Assembly (NCBI RefSeq): GCF_001189915.1
Contig: NZ_LFLS01000024.1
Span: 23,202-87,201 of the forward strand
Length of the DNA: 64,000 nt
Source of the DNA: Herbaspirillum autotrophicum
GTDB lineage: Bacteria > Pseudomonadota > Gammaproteobacteria > Burkholderiales > Burkholderiaceae_D
Reading direction: 5' to 3'
The notes beneath the pieces are model-generated. The model had not been told where the DNA came from. It made no database searches and saw only the letters and a list, made by a program, of their open reading frames with translations. Numbering within the stretch: the first letter of the stretch is position 1; the number at the start of each line of letters is the position of its first letter. Both the position numbers and the translations under genes were made by a program. Shown in pieces: positions 19,137 to 26,899 of the stretch.

Positions 19137-19227
19137 GCAAAGAAATGGCTGTGGTGGACGCGGCTGCGAGTTTGGAGCAGGTGTGTTCAATGCGGCGGAG
19201 ATCCACCAGTTTGGACGGAGCAGGCAT

Positions 19228-20253
19228 ATGGCAGGGACGACGTTACTGACGGCATTTCACCGGCACCGTGATTCGCCGTTTGCGGATGGCTACGATATTG
19301 ATGCGGAGGCAGAGGCGCTCCGACATTTGATTGATGCCGCAGAACTGGATCCGAATGATCCGTTGTATGCCAGGTTTGTACTGTTCGAAGAGCGCAGCCA
19401 GGTGCTGCGGCAGTGGCAGGCGGAGCATGCGTTGCGCCAGCGGGCCAATCGAGAGGTGTCGGTGGTCGAGGCATCCCGTATGGAAGAGATCGGCAGATTG
19501 GAAGAGGATGGAGAGGATGAAATGGTGATTCATACGCATGACGCGATGCGCTTATTTCTGGGACGCGATGCTGATCCCGCCACTACGGAGCGGGGCATGG
19601 CCGGCGGCAAGCGGGTTGCCGCTGCATTGCGCCAGCTATGGCATTGGACGGCGCAGGACAATCCGTACGTTGACTGGGCGCTGGTGCAAACGGTGGAGCG
19701 GGTCGAGGCAGTGCGCCAGCAACTGGCGCAAGAAGCTGCTGGCATTGTTGCTGCGATGGAGGGTCTGAAGCAGCGGGGTTTGTCGTATTCGATTGTGAGG
19801 TCTGCTGCGCCAGTGCGTGCCCGGCTGGGATTTCGCAGTCCTTACGGTTACGGCATTGCGGCGTTGATGGTGGATTTTGATTACTGCGTCAGATGCCTGA
19901 AGAGCGCGCAGCGCCGGGATTTGCTCAGCAGCGCTGAATGCCACAAGCGGTTGTTCACGCTGAAGCACCACATCCGGTCAATCTTCGAGCAGGTACTGTA
20001 TCTCCAGAAGAATCTGGGTCAAGAGGATTTGCGCGGACTGTGCCGTGCGGATTTTTCTCCGGCGGCGGATGTGCATGGGATGCAGCGGGCACAGCGTGCG
20101 GGGACATTGTTTCAGGCTTGTCCCAGCGATGTTTTTAATGGCGACCGGAAGCCACGACATTCGTTACGTCGCATCCCGTCAGGTACAAGTGAGTATCAGT
20201 CGGTGGACGTGGCGGCAGGGGGCGAATCTGAACCAGCGAATGATTTGATCTGA
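19228..20253 (+). CDS. PFL_4669-like integrating conjugative element protein
   Basis: A 341-residue protein resembling the TIGR03761/PFL_4669 family of ICE proteins. Matching features are the HTHDAMRLFLGR segment near 115, DNPYVDWALVQTVERVEAVRQQL, a GFRSPYGYGIAALMVDFDYCVR core near 215-240 and LGQEDLRGLCRADF. The function of the family is unknown. The ATG at 19228 has GGAG about 8 bases upstream and is preferred to an upstream in-frame GTG at 19183. Confidence 0.78.
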   Translation: MAGTTLLTAFHRHRDSPFADGYDIDAEAEALRHLIDAAELDPNDPLYARFVLFEERSQVLRQWQAEHALRQRANREVSVVEASRMEEIGRLEEDGEDEMVIHTHDAMRLFLGRDADPATTERGMAGGKRVAAALRQLWHWTAQDNPYVDWALVQTVERVEAVRQQLAQEAAGIVAAMEGLKQRGLSYSIVRSAAPVRARLGFRSPYGYGIAALMVDFDYCVRCLKSAQRRDLLSSAECHKRLFTLKHHIRSIFEQVLYLQKNLGQEDLRGLCRADFSPAADVHGMQRAQRAGTLFQACPSDVFNGDRKPRHSLRRIPSGTSEYQSVDVAAGGESEPANDLI

Positions 20254-20263
20254 AGGAGGGATG

Positions 20264-20731
20264 ATGAAGAACGATGCATGTCACTGTTTCAGTGACGCTA
20301 AAGCCTTTAAAGGTAAGGGTGAGTTTCGGCAAGCGCTGTCAGTGGCAGAAGCATTTCTGTTTCAAATCCATGAGGAAATGGCATTGCTATCTGCGCAAAG
20401 CCGGCAGATCCGAAATCGGCCTTTTTATCTGGAGTTGCATAAACCGGTTACCACCACCGCCTATCGTGTATGGAAGCTGCGCTGGCGCCTGGGTGGTGCG
20501 CGCAATGGCCACACCAACTGGGAGCATCTGGCACCGCAACTCGACCGTATGGCGATCGGCGAGCGCGATTGGTACGTGCAGTTCAACGTACGGATGTTGG
20601 AGTTGAATGTGATTGAACTCGTGACGCGGACCCGCTGTCGATGGTTCAGAAGTCATCTGTTGCAACTCGGTGAGATGGTCAGCGATAGCACGCCTGCGTC
20701 GCGGGAATTGAACAAAGTGCAGCGCAGATAA
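20264..20731 (+). CDS. DUF3158-like ICE protein
   Basis: A 155-residue protein whose AFKGKGEF segment and R-W-R/L-R-W-R core, together with its place between the PFL_4669 gene and ssb, fit the DUF3158 family. AAGGAGGG lies 4 bases before the second of two adjacent ATGs (20261 and 20264); the second is used. It is predicted to be soluble and mostly helical. Role unknown, probably in ICE replication or maintenance. Confidence 0.68.
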   Translation: MKNDACHCFSDAKAFKGKGEFRQALSVAEAFLFQIHEEMALLSAQSRQIRNRPFYLELHKPVTTTAYRVWKLRWRLGGARNGHTNWEHLAPQLDRMAIGERDWYVQFNVRMLELNVIELVTRTRCRWFRSHLLQLGEMVSDSTPASRELNKVQRR

Positions 20732-20827
20732 GTCGGGATCGGACTGTATTTGTGGATACTGCGGCAGGGCTGGTGTCGCAGATGAATTCTGTTCCAGCCG
20801 GATGTCTGTTTTTACGAGGAGACTGAA

Positions 20828-21223
20828 ATGCCTGCTTATGTCGAAGTGATTGGAAATTTATTGCAAAATCCGGAGCAACGTCCCGTGTCGGTCAAGGGAG
20901 AAGATCGGTTGATTACCGAGCTGCGCGTGTATTCTGATGTGTACAAACGAGATCCCGACGACGAGTCCAAGATGATCCAGGATGATGCCAAGTGCGACCC
21001 GTACAACGTCACCATATGGAACGAACGTCTGGGTACGGAAATCATGAAGTTGTTGCGCAAGGGCGCACGCGTTCGTATTGCCGGTGAGCAGACCCTCCAG
21101 AAGTGGGAGGACAAGGAAACAGACATGCCGCGCGTTGCACTGCATATTGATGCCGATACCTGTGAGCTACGGCTGAACCGGATCGAGGAAATCCGGTTTC
21201 GCGCCAAGCGTGTGGAATCGTAG
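20828..21223 (+). CDS. ssb: Single-stranded DNA-binding protein of the ICE
   Basis: This 131-residue OB-fold protein resembles ICE SSBs: PAYVEVIGNLLQNPEQRPV at the start, then ELRVYSDVY, YNVTIWNERLG and GARVRIAGEQTLQKWEDKE. It lacks the long acidic tail of chromosomal SSB. It likely coats DNA during conjugative transfer and replication of the excised ICE. A GAGGAG site precedes the ATG. An imperfect GGCTGG/CCAGCC stem followed by a T5 run lies in its leader (20768-20814). Confidence 0.88.
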   Translation: MPAYVEVIGNLLQNPEQRPVSVKGEDRLITELRVYSDVYKRDPDDESKMIQDDAKCDPYNVTIWNERLGTEIMKLLRKGARVRIAGEQTLQKWEDKETDMPRVALHIDADTCELRLNRIEEIRFRAKRVES

Positions 21224-21448
21224 CCTGCGACCATGTATGTCTTAGTTGGCATATGCCGGCTGCATAATTTCTGCGGCAGATTGTATTGACAGTGGATTTT
21301 ATTGGATTTAAATTTGACACGTTGTTGACTGACAGCCGCGCTGTTCGTTTGATCGCCGTAAGCGATTGCCTTTTGTCGTTAGGCTCCGCCATGTCACATG
21401 GGACGACTCCACATCAGTGGATCGGAGTATTTTGCATTTGCGCCCAAC

Positions 21449-21492
21449 GGGGATATTCCATCCCCGGCAGGGCATGGTGTATCCCCTTTTTT
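21449..21492 (+). promoter_or_regulatory. Terminator-like leader hairpin before the STY4534-type gene
   Basis: GGGGATA (21449-21455) pairs with TATCCCC (21480-21486). Inside, CCAT-CCC pairs with GGG-c-ATGG. Six T residues follow at 21487-21492. The ribosome-binding site and ATG of the next gene start only 11 and 26 bases later, so the structure is in that gene's leader and could act as an attenuator. Confidence 0.65.
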
Positions 21493-21517
21493 GATTCTTG
21501 TCAGAAGGAGAAACATC

Positions 21518-22051
21518 ATGTCCGACACTCAGACTCAGCAACCCGGCAATTTCATCAATCTGCTTACTCAGGGGATTGGTTATTTGTCGCGTATCCGAAC
21601 CGTCACGCCGAAACGTTCGAAAGACGCGTTTCTGGCTTGTACGATCAATGCCATGCATGGCAACAAGGATGTAAAGAACGGCATTCAGTACGTCAAATTC
21701 GACGTGCGTGTGTGCGGACTCGAAGCGATTGAGGCGATCAATACGCTGGCCGACGTCGTGAATGATCCGGCCCAGCCAATGGGACCGATCCTGGTCGGTT
21801 TCCGGATCGGCGATTGCTACATCGATACCTTCGAGTATACCAAGGGTGAGAGGGCCGGGCAGACCGGGGCGGTGCTAAAAGGCCGCCTGCTTAAACTGCA
21901 CTGGGCCATCGCTGGTGGTGAAAAGATCTTTGGCGGCACTGCGCCAGCCGACGCTGACGCTGATGCTGATGCTGATGCTGATGCTGATGCTGATGCTGAT
22001 GCTGATGCTGATGCTGATGCTGATGCTGATGCTGTGGACATGGCCCATTGA
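21518..22051 (+). CDS. STY4534/DUF3577-like ICE replication-associated protein
   Basis: This 177-residue protein matches the family pattern: NFINLLTQGIGYLSRIRTVTP, KDAFLACTINAMHG, YVKFDVRVCG and VGFRIGDCYIDTFEYTKGERAGQTGAVLKGRLL. The ATG at 21518 with AGAAGGAG upstream is chosen over a longer in-frame frame that would run through the leader hairpin. The C-terminus is unusual: 14 Ala-Asp dipeptides encoded by a hexanucleotide tract, then AVDMAH. Members are ICE replication or conjugation accessory proteins of unknown mechanism. Confidence 0.82.
   Translation: MSDTQTQQPGNFINLLTQGIGYLSRIRTVTPKRSKDAFLACTINAMHGNKDVKNGIQYVKFDVRVCGLEAIEAINTLADVVNDPAQPMGPILVGFRIGDCYIDTFEYTKGERAGQTGAVLKGRLLKLHWAIAGGEKIFGGTAPADADADADADADADADADADADADADADAVDMAH
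21947..22033 (+). repeat. GCTGAT hexanucleotide tandem repeat inside a gene
   Basis: Twelve perfect GCTGAT units run from 21959 to 22030, preceded by GCCGAC and GCTGAC and ending in a partial GCT. They encode alternating Ala-Asp at the C-terminus of the STY4534-type protein. Six-base units keep the frame when copy number changes. Confidence 0.95.
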
Positions 22052-22228
22052 TCAAGGTTTCGGTTCCGTCACGCACAGAGTGATTCGCAGTGGGCCTGTT
22101 CCAGCATTGGAACGTGACTTCTGAATCAGCAATTCATCTCTGCGTGTGGACAGCGGCCCGGTTTGATTGTTCTTGAGGATGCGGGTTCGGCGGTTTTGGT
22201 GTTAACGAATCTGACGTTCTTTCACTGC

Positions 22229-22286
22229 AGCCCGCGAGAGCGGGCTGTCCCAAGTCATCAGGATTTGGGACAGCCTCGCTCGGGCT
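22229..22286. repeat. Large imperfect inverted repeat upstream of traB-like gene
   Basis: AGCCCGCGAGAGCGGGCTGTCCCAA (arm 22229-22253, given here in two parts: AGCCCGCGAGAG and CGGGCTGTCCCAA) pairs with the arm at 22264-22286 with one small indel. The 10-base loop is GTCATCAGGA. It lies in the 295-base gap between two ICE genes. It has no T-tract and could be a mobile hairpin, a processing site or a leader structure. Confidence 0.55.
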
Positions 22287-22346
22287 ACGACAGGGTGTGC
22301 GGCCACCTCAATGCCGTGCCGTTGTAAGTACTGACAGCGAGTCGTG

Positions 22347-23522
22347 ATGCGCGCATATGCATGTTGCTTCATGGCCGGGACAACGCTGGCCATGATCGTA
22401 TGGTCGCTTGGATCGGCCGTTACTTTGTTATTGTTGCTGCCGATGCTATGGGCCGCGATGGCAGATCGCTCATCGGTGTGGTTCGGCATGTTTGGCTACT
22501 ATCTGGCCGGGGCACACGATGTCCCGGTTGTCGTCGTCGCGTTCTTTCCCGATGTCGGCATGATTGTGGGACTGTTGATCTGGCTCCTGCACGCGGCGCT
22601 ACTGGCGCTGTGTTGGTCTTGTCTCTGGATCGGGAGGGAACGCAGTCCGCGAGCAGTTCTGGTGCGGTTCGGCTTGATCTGTGGGCTGATGCTGTTACCT
22701 CCTCCCGGATCGGTACATTGGCTGTCGCCCCTGCTGGTGGCAGGTGAACTGTATCCAGGTTGTGGCTGTGTGGGGCTGGCGGCGACATTTCTGCTGATGG
22801 CGTTGCTGATTCTGTATGTCAGGAATTGCAGTGTAATCCATCTGAAGGTGGTAACCGTATTGCTTCTCGCATCAATCATTCTCAATGCACGCTATGTTCA
22901 ACCCCCTCCGCCGGAGGACTGGGTAGCGGTCAATACGGAACATGGTGGATTTCCTGCTGACTTGGCTGGCCGGTATCAACGACATCAGCAATTGATTGCT
23001 GCTGCAAGGGTGCGGATTGATGCCGGCGACAAAGTGATTGTGTTTCCTGAAGAGGTCGCCGGATTGTGGACTGCTGCCGGGCAATACTGGTGGCGCGACC
23101 TTGATGAATATGCGCGGCGACGTGGGGCGAGCATCTTGCTGGGCGTTGACGTGTTAATAGAAAATAAGAAATTTCGAGACGCTTTGCTGCTTCTTGGCGC
23201 GCAAAAGGGGCAGATATTCAGTCGGCAACCGATTCCTCTGGGTCTCTGGCGTCCGTGGTCGGAAGAGGGAGCTGTGGCTGATCTATGGCAGTGGGGGACA
23301 TCCGAGGTACATGGGAAGAAGGTTGCGTTCTCGTTTTGTTATGAAGATCTGTTGCTGTGGCCGCTGGCGATTTCGATGTCGGATAAACCAGATGTCGTTG
23401 TCAGTGTCGCTAATCATTGGTTCGCCTCGGAACAAATGGTGCACCCAGACATACAACGCCGATCGGTCACCCTGATGGCCAGACTGTTTGGTTTGCCATT
23501 GATCCGTGCGACAAATCGATAA
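22347..23522 (+). CDS. traB: TraB-like conjugation protein, nitrilase fold
   Basis: A 391-residue protein with about six N-terminal membrane helices followed by a carbon-nitrogen hydrolase domain, the layout of Ti/RP4-type conjugation TraB. In the hydrolase part, Glu in VIVFPEEVAG and Cys in FSFCYEDLL fit two of the three catalytic positions. The usual lysine region reads RQPIPLGLWRPW, so the third is uncertain. TraB is an apolipoprotein N-acyltransferase-like protein that raises conjugation in Ti plasmids. The start is the ATG at 22347; a GTG is directly in front of it. Confidence 0.75.
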   Translation: MRAYACCFMAGTTLAMIVWSLGSAVTLLLLLPMLWAAMADRSSVWFGMFGYYLAGAHDVPVVVVAFFPDVGMIVGLLIWLLHAALLALCWSCLWIGRERSPRAVLVRFGLICGLMLLPPPGSVHWLSPLLVAGELYPGCGCVGLAATFLLMALLILYVRNCSVIHLKVVTVLLLASIILNARYVQPPPPEDWVAVNTEHGGFPADLAGRYQRHQQLIAAARVRIDAGDKVIVFPEEVAGLWTAAGQYWWRDLDEYARRRGASILLGVDVLIENKKFRDALLLLGAQKGQIFSRQPIPLGLWRPWSEEGAVADLWQWGTSEVHGKKVAFSFCYEDLLLWPLAISMSDKPDVVVSVANHWFASEQMVHPDIQRRSVTLMARLFGLPLIRATNR

Positions 23523-23638
23523 TCGCGCAGATGGTTTTTGCAAAAACTGGAAATAATTTCCAAATTGAAATATTATGTTTTTGGCAATATCAATCTGTGA
23601 AGAGAATTTATTTGTCGTATTTTTTCGAGGATATGGAT

Positions 23639-23881
23639 ATGAAAAACACGAATCAGACTGGCAAGAAAGCAGCGCGTCTTGCAGGCAAGACTTTGCGCAA
23701 CAATTCAGCCACGGCAAAACAGAGGAGCCTGGCGGGAAGTGCGTTGGCGCAGACAAGAACCAATAAGACGACCAGCAAACGAATGGAAACGAAAGCATCG
23801 GATGCATTGCGAAACTCAACTGATGAAACTACGCGTAGCCTCGCCGGATCTCTGGTTTCTCAATCGAATAAAAAGCCATGA
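23639..23881 (+). CDS. Small basic repeat protein, unknown
   Basis: An 80-residue Lys/Ala/Ser/Thr-rich protein made of two similar halves: KKAARLAGKTLRN...RSLAGSALAQT and SKRMETKASDALRN...RSLAGSLVSQS. Small proteins with this repeat style occur in many bacteria and mobile elements and are not characterised. A GAGG site lies 8 bases before the ATG at 23639. An origin-binding or nucleoid role is only a guess from its charge. Confidence 0.6.
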   Translation: MKNTNQTGKKAARLAGKTLRNNSATAKQRSLAGSALAQTRTNKTTSKRMETKASDALRNSTDETTRSLAGSLVSQSNKKP

Positions 23882-24063
23882 TGTTTGCGGTACCTGAGTA
23901 ATGGCAATAAAAGAACGAGTTATCCGTACTTGAATGGCCACTATGCGGTAGCACGCGAAACGGCTCCAAATTTATACACGTCCACTTCTGGCGGATTGCG
24001 GACGTCCGCTATCCACGACCAGTCCCGCCAAAATCCTATCCCGCGTTTTTCAACTCACTGCCG

Positions 24064-25263
24064 TTAGAAGAAACCTTGTGTCGGTAGCGGCACGCCATTG
24101 ATACTCAGGTTGCCCAACGCATAGGCTTTGTGGCTGGCGTGATTATGAGTTGAGATGGTGCGGATGTTGCGCCAGTGGCGGTCCAGGTTGAGGTTTGACA
24201 GCGTAGCAGAGGCGCCGGCGATGTCGAACAACGCAGTGGCGGCGTGGTGAGCGATACGGTCCACGGTGAGTTTGGCTTTGGCCGCTGCCGCTGCGGCGGC
24301 CTGCAGATAGGTGTTCACGTCAGGGTCTTGGCGCTGCAATGCGGCGTAGGTCTCGTCCGCCACGCGGGCGGCGGCCTGAACGATAGCGCGTGAGGCGAAT
24401 GCGTCGGCTTCGCGCTCGCCCAAGGCGGCTAGCAACAAGGGGTCTTGCGCGCCCACCTGTGTCGGGGCGTAGTAGTAATTGCGCTTGCGTTTACCTAGCA
24501 GCTCGGCGCCATCGCGGGCGACTGCAGCGACCACACCAGCGATCACTGCGGTGAGAAAAAGTTGAGCGATAGTGGAGCCAAATACGGCCTGCTTGGCTGG
24601 AATGTCAGTGGGCAGCAAGACTTCATGGGAGGCCACTTTGACATTGTCGAGCACCGTAGTGCCGCTGCCCGTCAGACGCTGCCCCATACCGTACCAGTCG
24701 TCCACGGTGTCCAGGCCGGGGCGGCTCTTGGGAGCGACAACGATGATGCGGGTATCATCTTCCATAGAGGCGGGGATGTAGATCCAATCCGAAAACAGCG
24801 AGCCGGTCGAGTAAAACTTCTTGCCGTTGAGGACGTAACCGTCGCCGTCGCGAATCAGGCGGCTGAAAAACGGATCGGCTCCACCTATACGCGGATGGTT
24901 GAGTTCAGTATTGGCCGCCCCGATCAGGTCGCCCGCCACCACGCGCTCCCGTAGCGCGGCAATCAGTGGATGCCCTGACGAGACATTCAGGATGCGCTCA
25001 ATGGCGACGTGGTGATTGCGCCAGATGTGCGCGATGTTGGGGTCGGCTTCACCCAGAGTGATGGCGGCATCGAAGGTGTCGACCAACGTGGCGCCGCCGC
25101 CGCCGTGTTCCTGCGCCAGGCGGCGCGCGCCGAAACCGGTGGCTTTAATCTCTTCGATCAGTGCGTGAGGCAACTCGCGCGTGGCATCGCGCTGGGCAGC
25201 ACCGTCGGCGATGCGTTGCAGCAGTTCTGCAGAAAACGGTGGCGTGTTGATGGTATGAGTCAT
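24064..25263 (-). CDS. Acyl-CoA dehydrogenase-like flavoprotein (SfnB family)
   Basis: A 399-residue acyl-CoA-dehydrogenase-fold protein. Visible elements include the N-terminal helical domain, the middle beta domain (DGYVLNGKKFYSTGSLFSDWIYIPA and GMGQRLTGSGTTVLDNV), and the end GNLNLDRHWRNIRTISTHN type segment. This SfnB/DszC-like group contains FMN-dependent monooxygenases for organosulfur compounds. It shares the DRHWRN-R-T-TH signature with the gene at 28103. It is the last gene of the cargo operon on the minus strand. Confidence 0.82.
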   Translation of the reverse strand: MTHTINTPPFSAELLQRIADGAAQRDATRELPHALIEEIKATGFGARRLAQEHGGGGATLVDTFDAAITLGEADPNIAHIWRNHHVAIERILNVSSGHPLIAALRERVVAGDLIGAANTELNHPRIGGADPFFSRLIRDGDGYVLNGKKFYSTGSLFSDWIYIPASMEDDTRIIVVAPKSRPGLDTVDDWYGMGQRLTGSGTTVLDNVKVASHEVLLPTDIPAKQAVFGSTIAQLFLTAVIAGVVAAVARDGAELLGKRKRNYYYAPTQVGAQDPLLLAALGEREADAFASRAIVQAAARVADETYAALQRQDPDVNTYLQAAAAAAAKAKLTVDRIAHHAATALFDIAGASATLSNLNLDRHWRNIRTISTHNHASHKAYALGNLSINGVPLPTQGFF

Positions 25264-25284
25264 GCTGTTCCTGTCGTCAATGAG

Positions 25285-26895
25285 TTATGCCGCACGCAGT
25301 CGATACCCGGCTTCGTCCGCGTCGCCTACCAGCGCGGGCAGGTCGGCTTCCCACTGCAGATAGGCGGCACTGGCTTGCAGGTTGCCGGCATGTCGGTCGT
25401 GCAGCCAGAACAGGTAATCGATGCGCAGAGCGTCCGCCAGCGGTGCGGACTCGCTTACCAATGGCAGATCGGCGGCTTGCCAGGCATCAAGCCCGCCCGG
25501 CAGGACGCATATTTCCACATGCTGATGTTGCGGCGCCAGGCGTTGCTCCAGATCGTAGGCCAGCAAGCACGCCACGCCGTCATCGTCGCCCAGCACTATG
25601 GCCTTGCCGGCGGTGATGATGCGAGTGAGCAGGAGATCATCGATGGCGGAGCGGTTGACCCAGAGCGAGCCTTGCGGGTGCATGCGGTCATGGCGCTCGC
25701 TGCTGCCGGTGTCGAGCACGATGGCACCGGTTGCGACCAGAGCGCGGGCTGCTGCTGCGTCCAGGGGCGGAATGTCTTCCCACGGTCTGGAGTGCGGCGG
25801 TGTGGCGACTCCGGCGTCCAGGCTGTCTTCTGCCTGCGGTGCATACAGTGCGACTTGTACGCCCAGCCGTTGCAACCAGTTGGCCACGATAATGGCGCGG
25901 CTGCCGTCGGTATCGATCAGGACCACGTGAGCGTTGCGTACCGCTACCCATTCATCGAGGCACTGGATCAGTTGCACGCCCTGCACCCAGGTCGCGCCCG
26001 GCAGGTGGCCTGCATCGAATTCGGCACGGGTCCGGATATCGAAAATGAAGGTGGTCCGGTTCGAGGTGCCCAGCCATTGGCGCAGTGTGTCTGCGGCGAT
26101 GCGCGGCAGGGCTTCGCGTTGTTCCAGTCCGGCCGCTCGCGTGCGTGCCAATGCTTGTGCGGTGGCGGAAGCGGAGCTGCTTTCCTGGCCGGGTTGGCGT
26201 TGCAGGTCGAAGCCGGCCAGGCGCCAGCCCTGGGTGCCACCGGACAGCGCCACCACGGGGTTGGGAACGCCAGCGTCGATCAGGCTCTGGGCGCCGATGA
26301 TGCCGCGCGTGCGGCCGGCGCAGGTGACTACCACCAGCGTTTCTGGCGAAGGAACCAGATCGGAAAACCGGGTGACGATTTCGCTGCCAGGGCAACTGAT
26401 TGCGCCCGGCACATGGAAGCGCCGATGCTCCTCCAGCGTGCGCGAATCGAGCAATACCAGATCATCGCCGGCAGCCTGGCGTCGCGCCAGCTCCACCGGT
26501 TCGATATCACCGGTGTGATAGACATGCTCGACGAACTCAGAAAACGCCTTGCTGGGCACATTGACCCCCTGGAAGGTTTTGTAGCCGGCTGCTTGCCACG
26601 CCAGCGTGCCACCTTGCAGCGCGTGCACGTCGGTGTAGCCCAGCGCCCGTGCAGCATTGGCGGCGACCTGTGCCTGCGCACCGTCAACCGACACCAGCAC
26701 CAGCCGGGTAGTCATGCGCGGCACACGACGCACCAGGTCCAGCTCGAAACGGCTCAGGGGAAGGTTGATCGCCAGTAGCAGATGGCCGGCGCCGAACTGG
26801 CCGGCTTCGCCGACGTCGATCAGGGCGATTTCGTGGCCGTCATGCAGCCAGTTGGAGAGAGTCGTGGGCGACAGAGTATGGGTAGTCTGCGTCAT
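25285..26895 (-). CDS. Four-domain rhodanese-like sulfurtransferase
   Basis: This 536-residue protein holds four rhodanese-like domains at about residues 5-105, 125-230, 265-350 and 380-480. Only the second has the catalytic cysteine (Cys192 in VTCAGRTRG). The equivalent positions of the others read VDGAQ (Asp71), TDGSR (Asp330) and DDGVA (Asp439), so they are probably structural or regulatory. The start at 26895 (MTQTTHTLS) gives a proper first domain. It lies between two oxidoreductase genes in a sulfur cluster and may carry sulfane sulfur from the substrate. Confidence 0.85.
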   Translation of the reverse strand: MTQTTHTLSPTTLSNWLHDGHEIALIDVGEAGQFGAGHLLLAINLPLSRFELDLVRRVPRMTTRLVLVSVDGAQAQVAANAARALGYTDVHALQGGTLAWQAAGYKTFQGVNVPSKAFSEFVEHVYHTGDIEPVELARRQAAGDDLVLLDSRTLEEHRRFHVPGAISCPGSEIVTRFSDLVPSPETLVVVTCAGRTRGIIGAQSLIDAGVPNPVVALSGGTQGWRLAGFDLQRQPGQESSSASATAQALARTRAAGLEQREALPRIAADTLRQWLGTSNRTTFIFDIRTRAEFDAGHLPGATWVQGVQLIQCLDEWVAVRNAHVVLIDTDGSRAIIVANWLQRLGVQVALYAPQAEDSLDAGVATPPHSRPWEDIPPLDAAAARALVATGAIVLDTGSSERHDRMHPQGSLWVNRSAIDDLLLTRIITAGKAIVLGDDDGVACLLAYDLEQRLAPQHQHVEICVLPGGLDAWQAADLPLVSESAPLADALRIDYLFWLHDRHAGNLQASAAYLQWEADLPALVGDADEAGYRLRAA

Positions 26896-26899
26896 GATT

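Larger units (their letters stand above)
18755..19227. other. Non-coding repeat region, candidate replication/partition site
   Basis: A 473-base gap with no credible gene. It holds three perfect 17-bp palindromes TGACCACCSGGTGGTCA, two direct copies of TGTTTACTACAA (18982-18993 and 18996-19007) and an inverted GTAAACA/TGTTTAC pair. It also has two TGCCGAAAA copies and an AT-rich stretch near 18960-19020. This is the architecture of a control region such as an origin or centromere. Confidence 0.55.

Noticed and set aside
18755..19227. CRISPR array or integron attC for the repeat region
   Set aside because: Only three copies with irregular spacing and perfect dyad symmetry; this fits operators or origin elements, not a repeat-spacer array.
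21817..22076. Minus-strand frames of poly(Ser-Ala) and poly(His-Gln) over the GCTGAT tract
   Set aside because: They are translations of the repeat in other frames; the plus-strand frame belongs to a conserved ICE protein.
23882..24063. Possible small gene between the basic repeat protein and the SfnB-like gene
   Set aside because: Short frames only, no ribosome-binding site and no protein-like composition.
25009..26778. 589-codon plus-strand frame opposite the rhodanese gene
   Set aside because: Overlaps the well-supported multidomain rhodanese and has no domain pattern.
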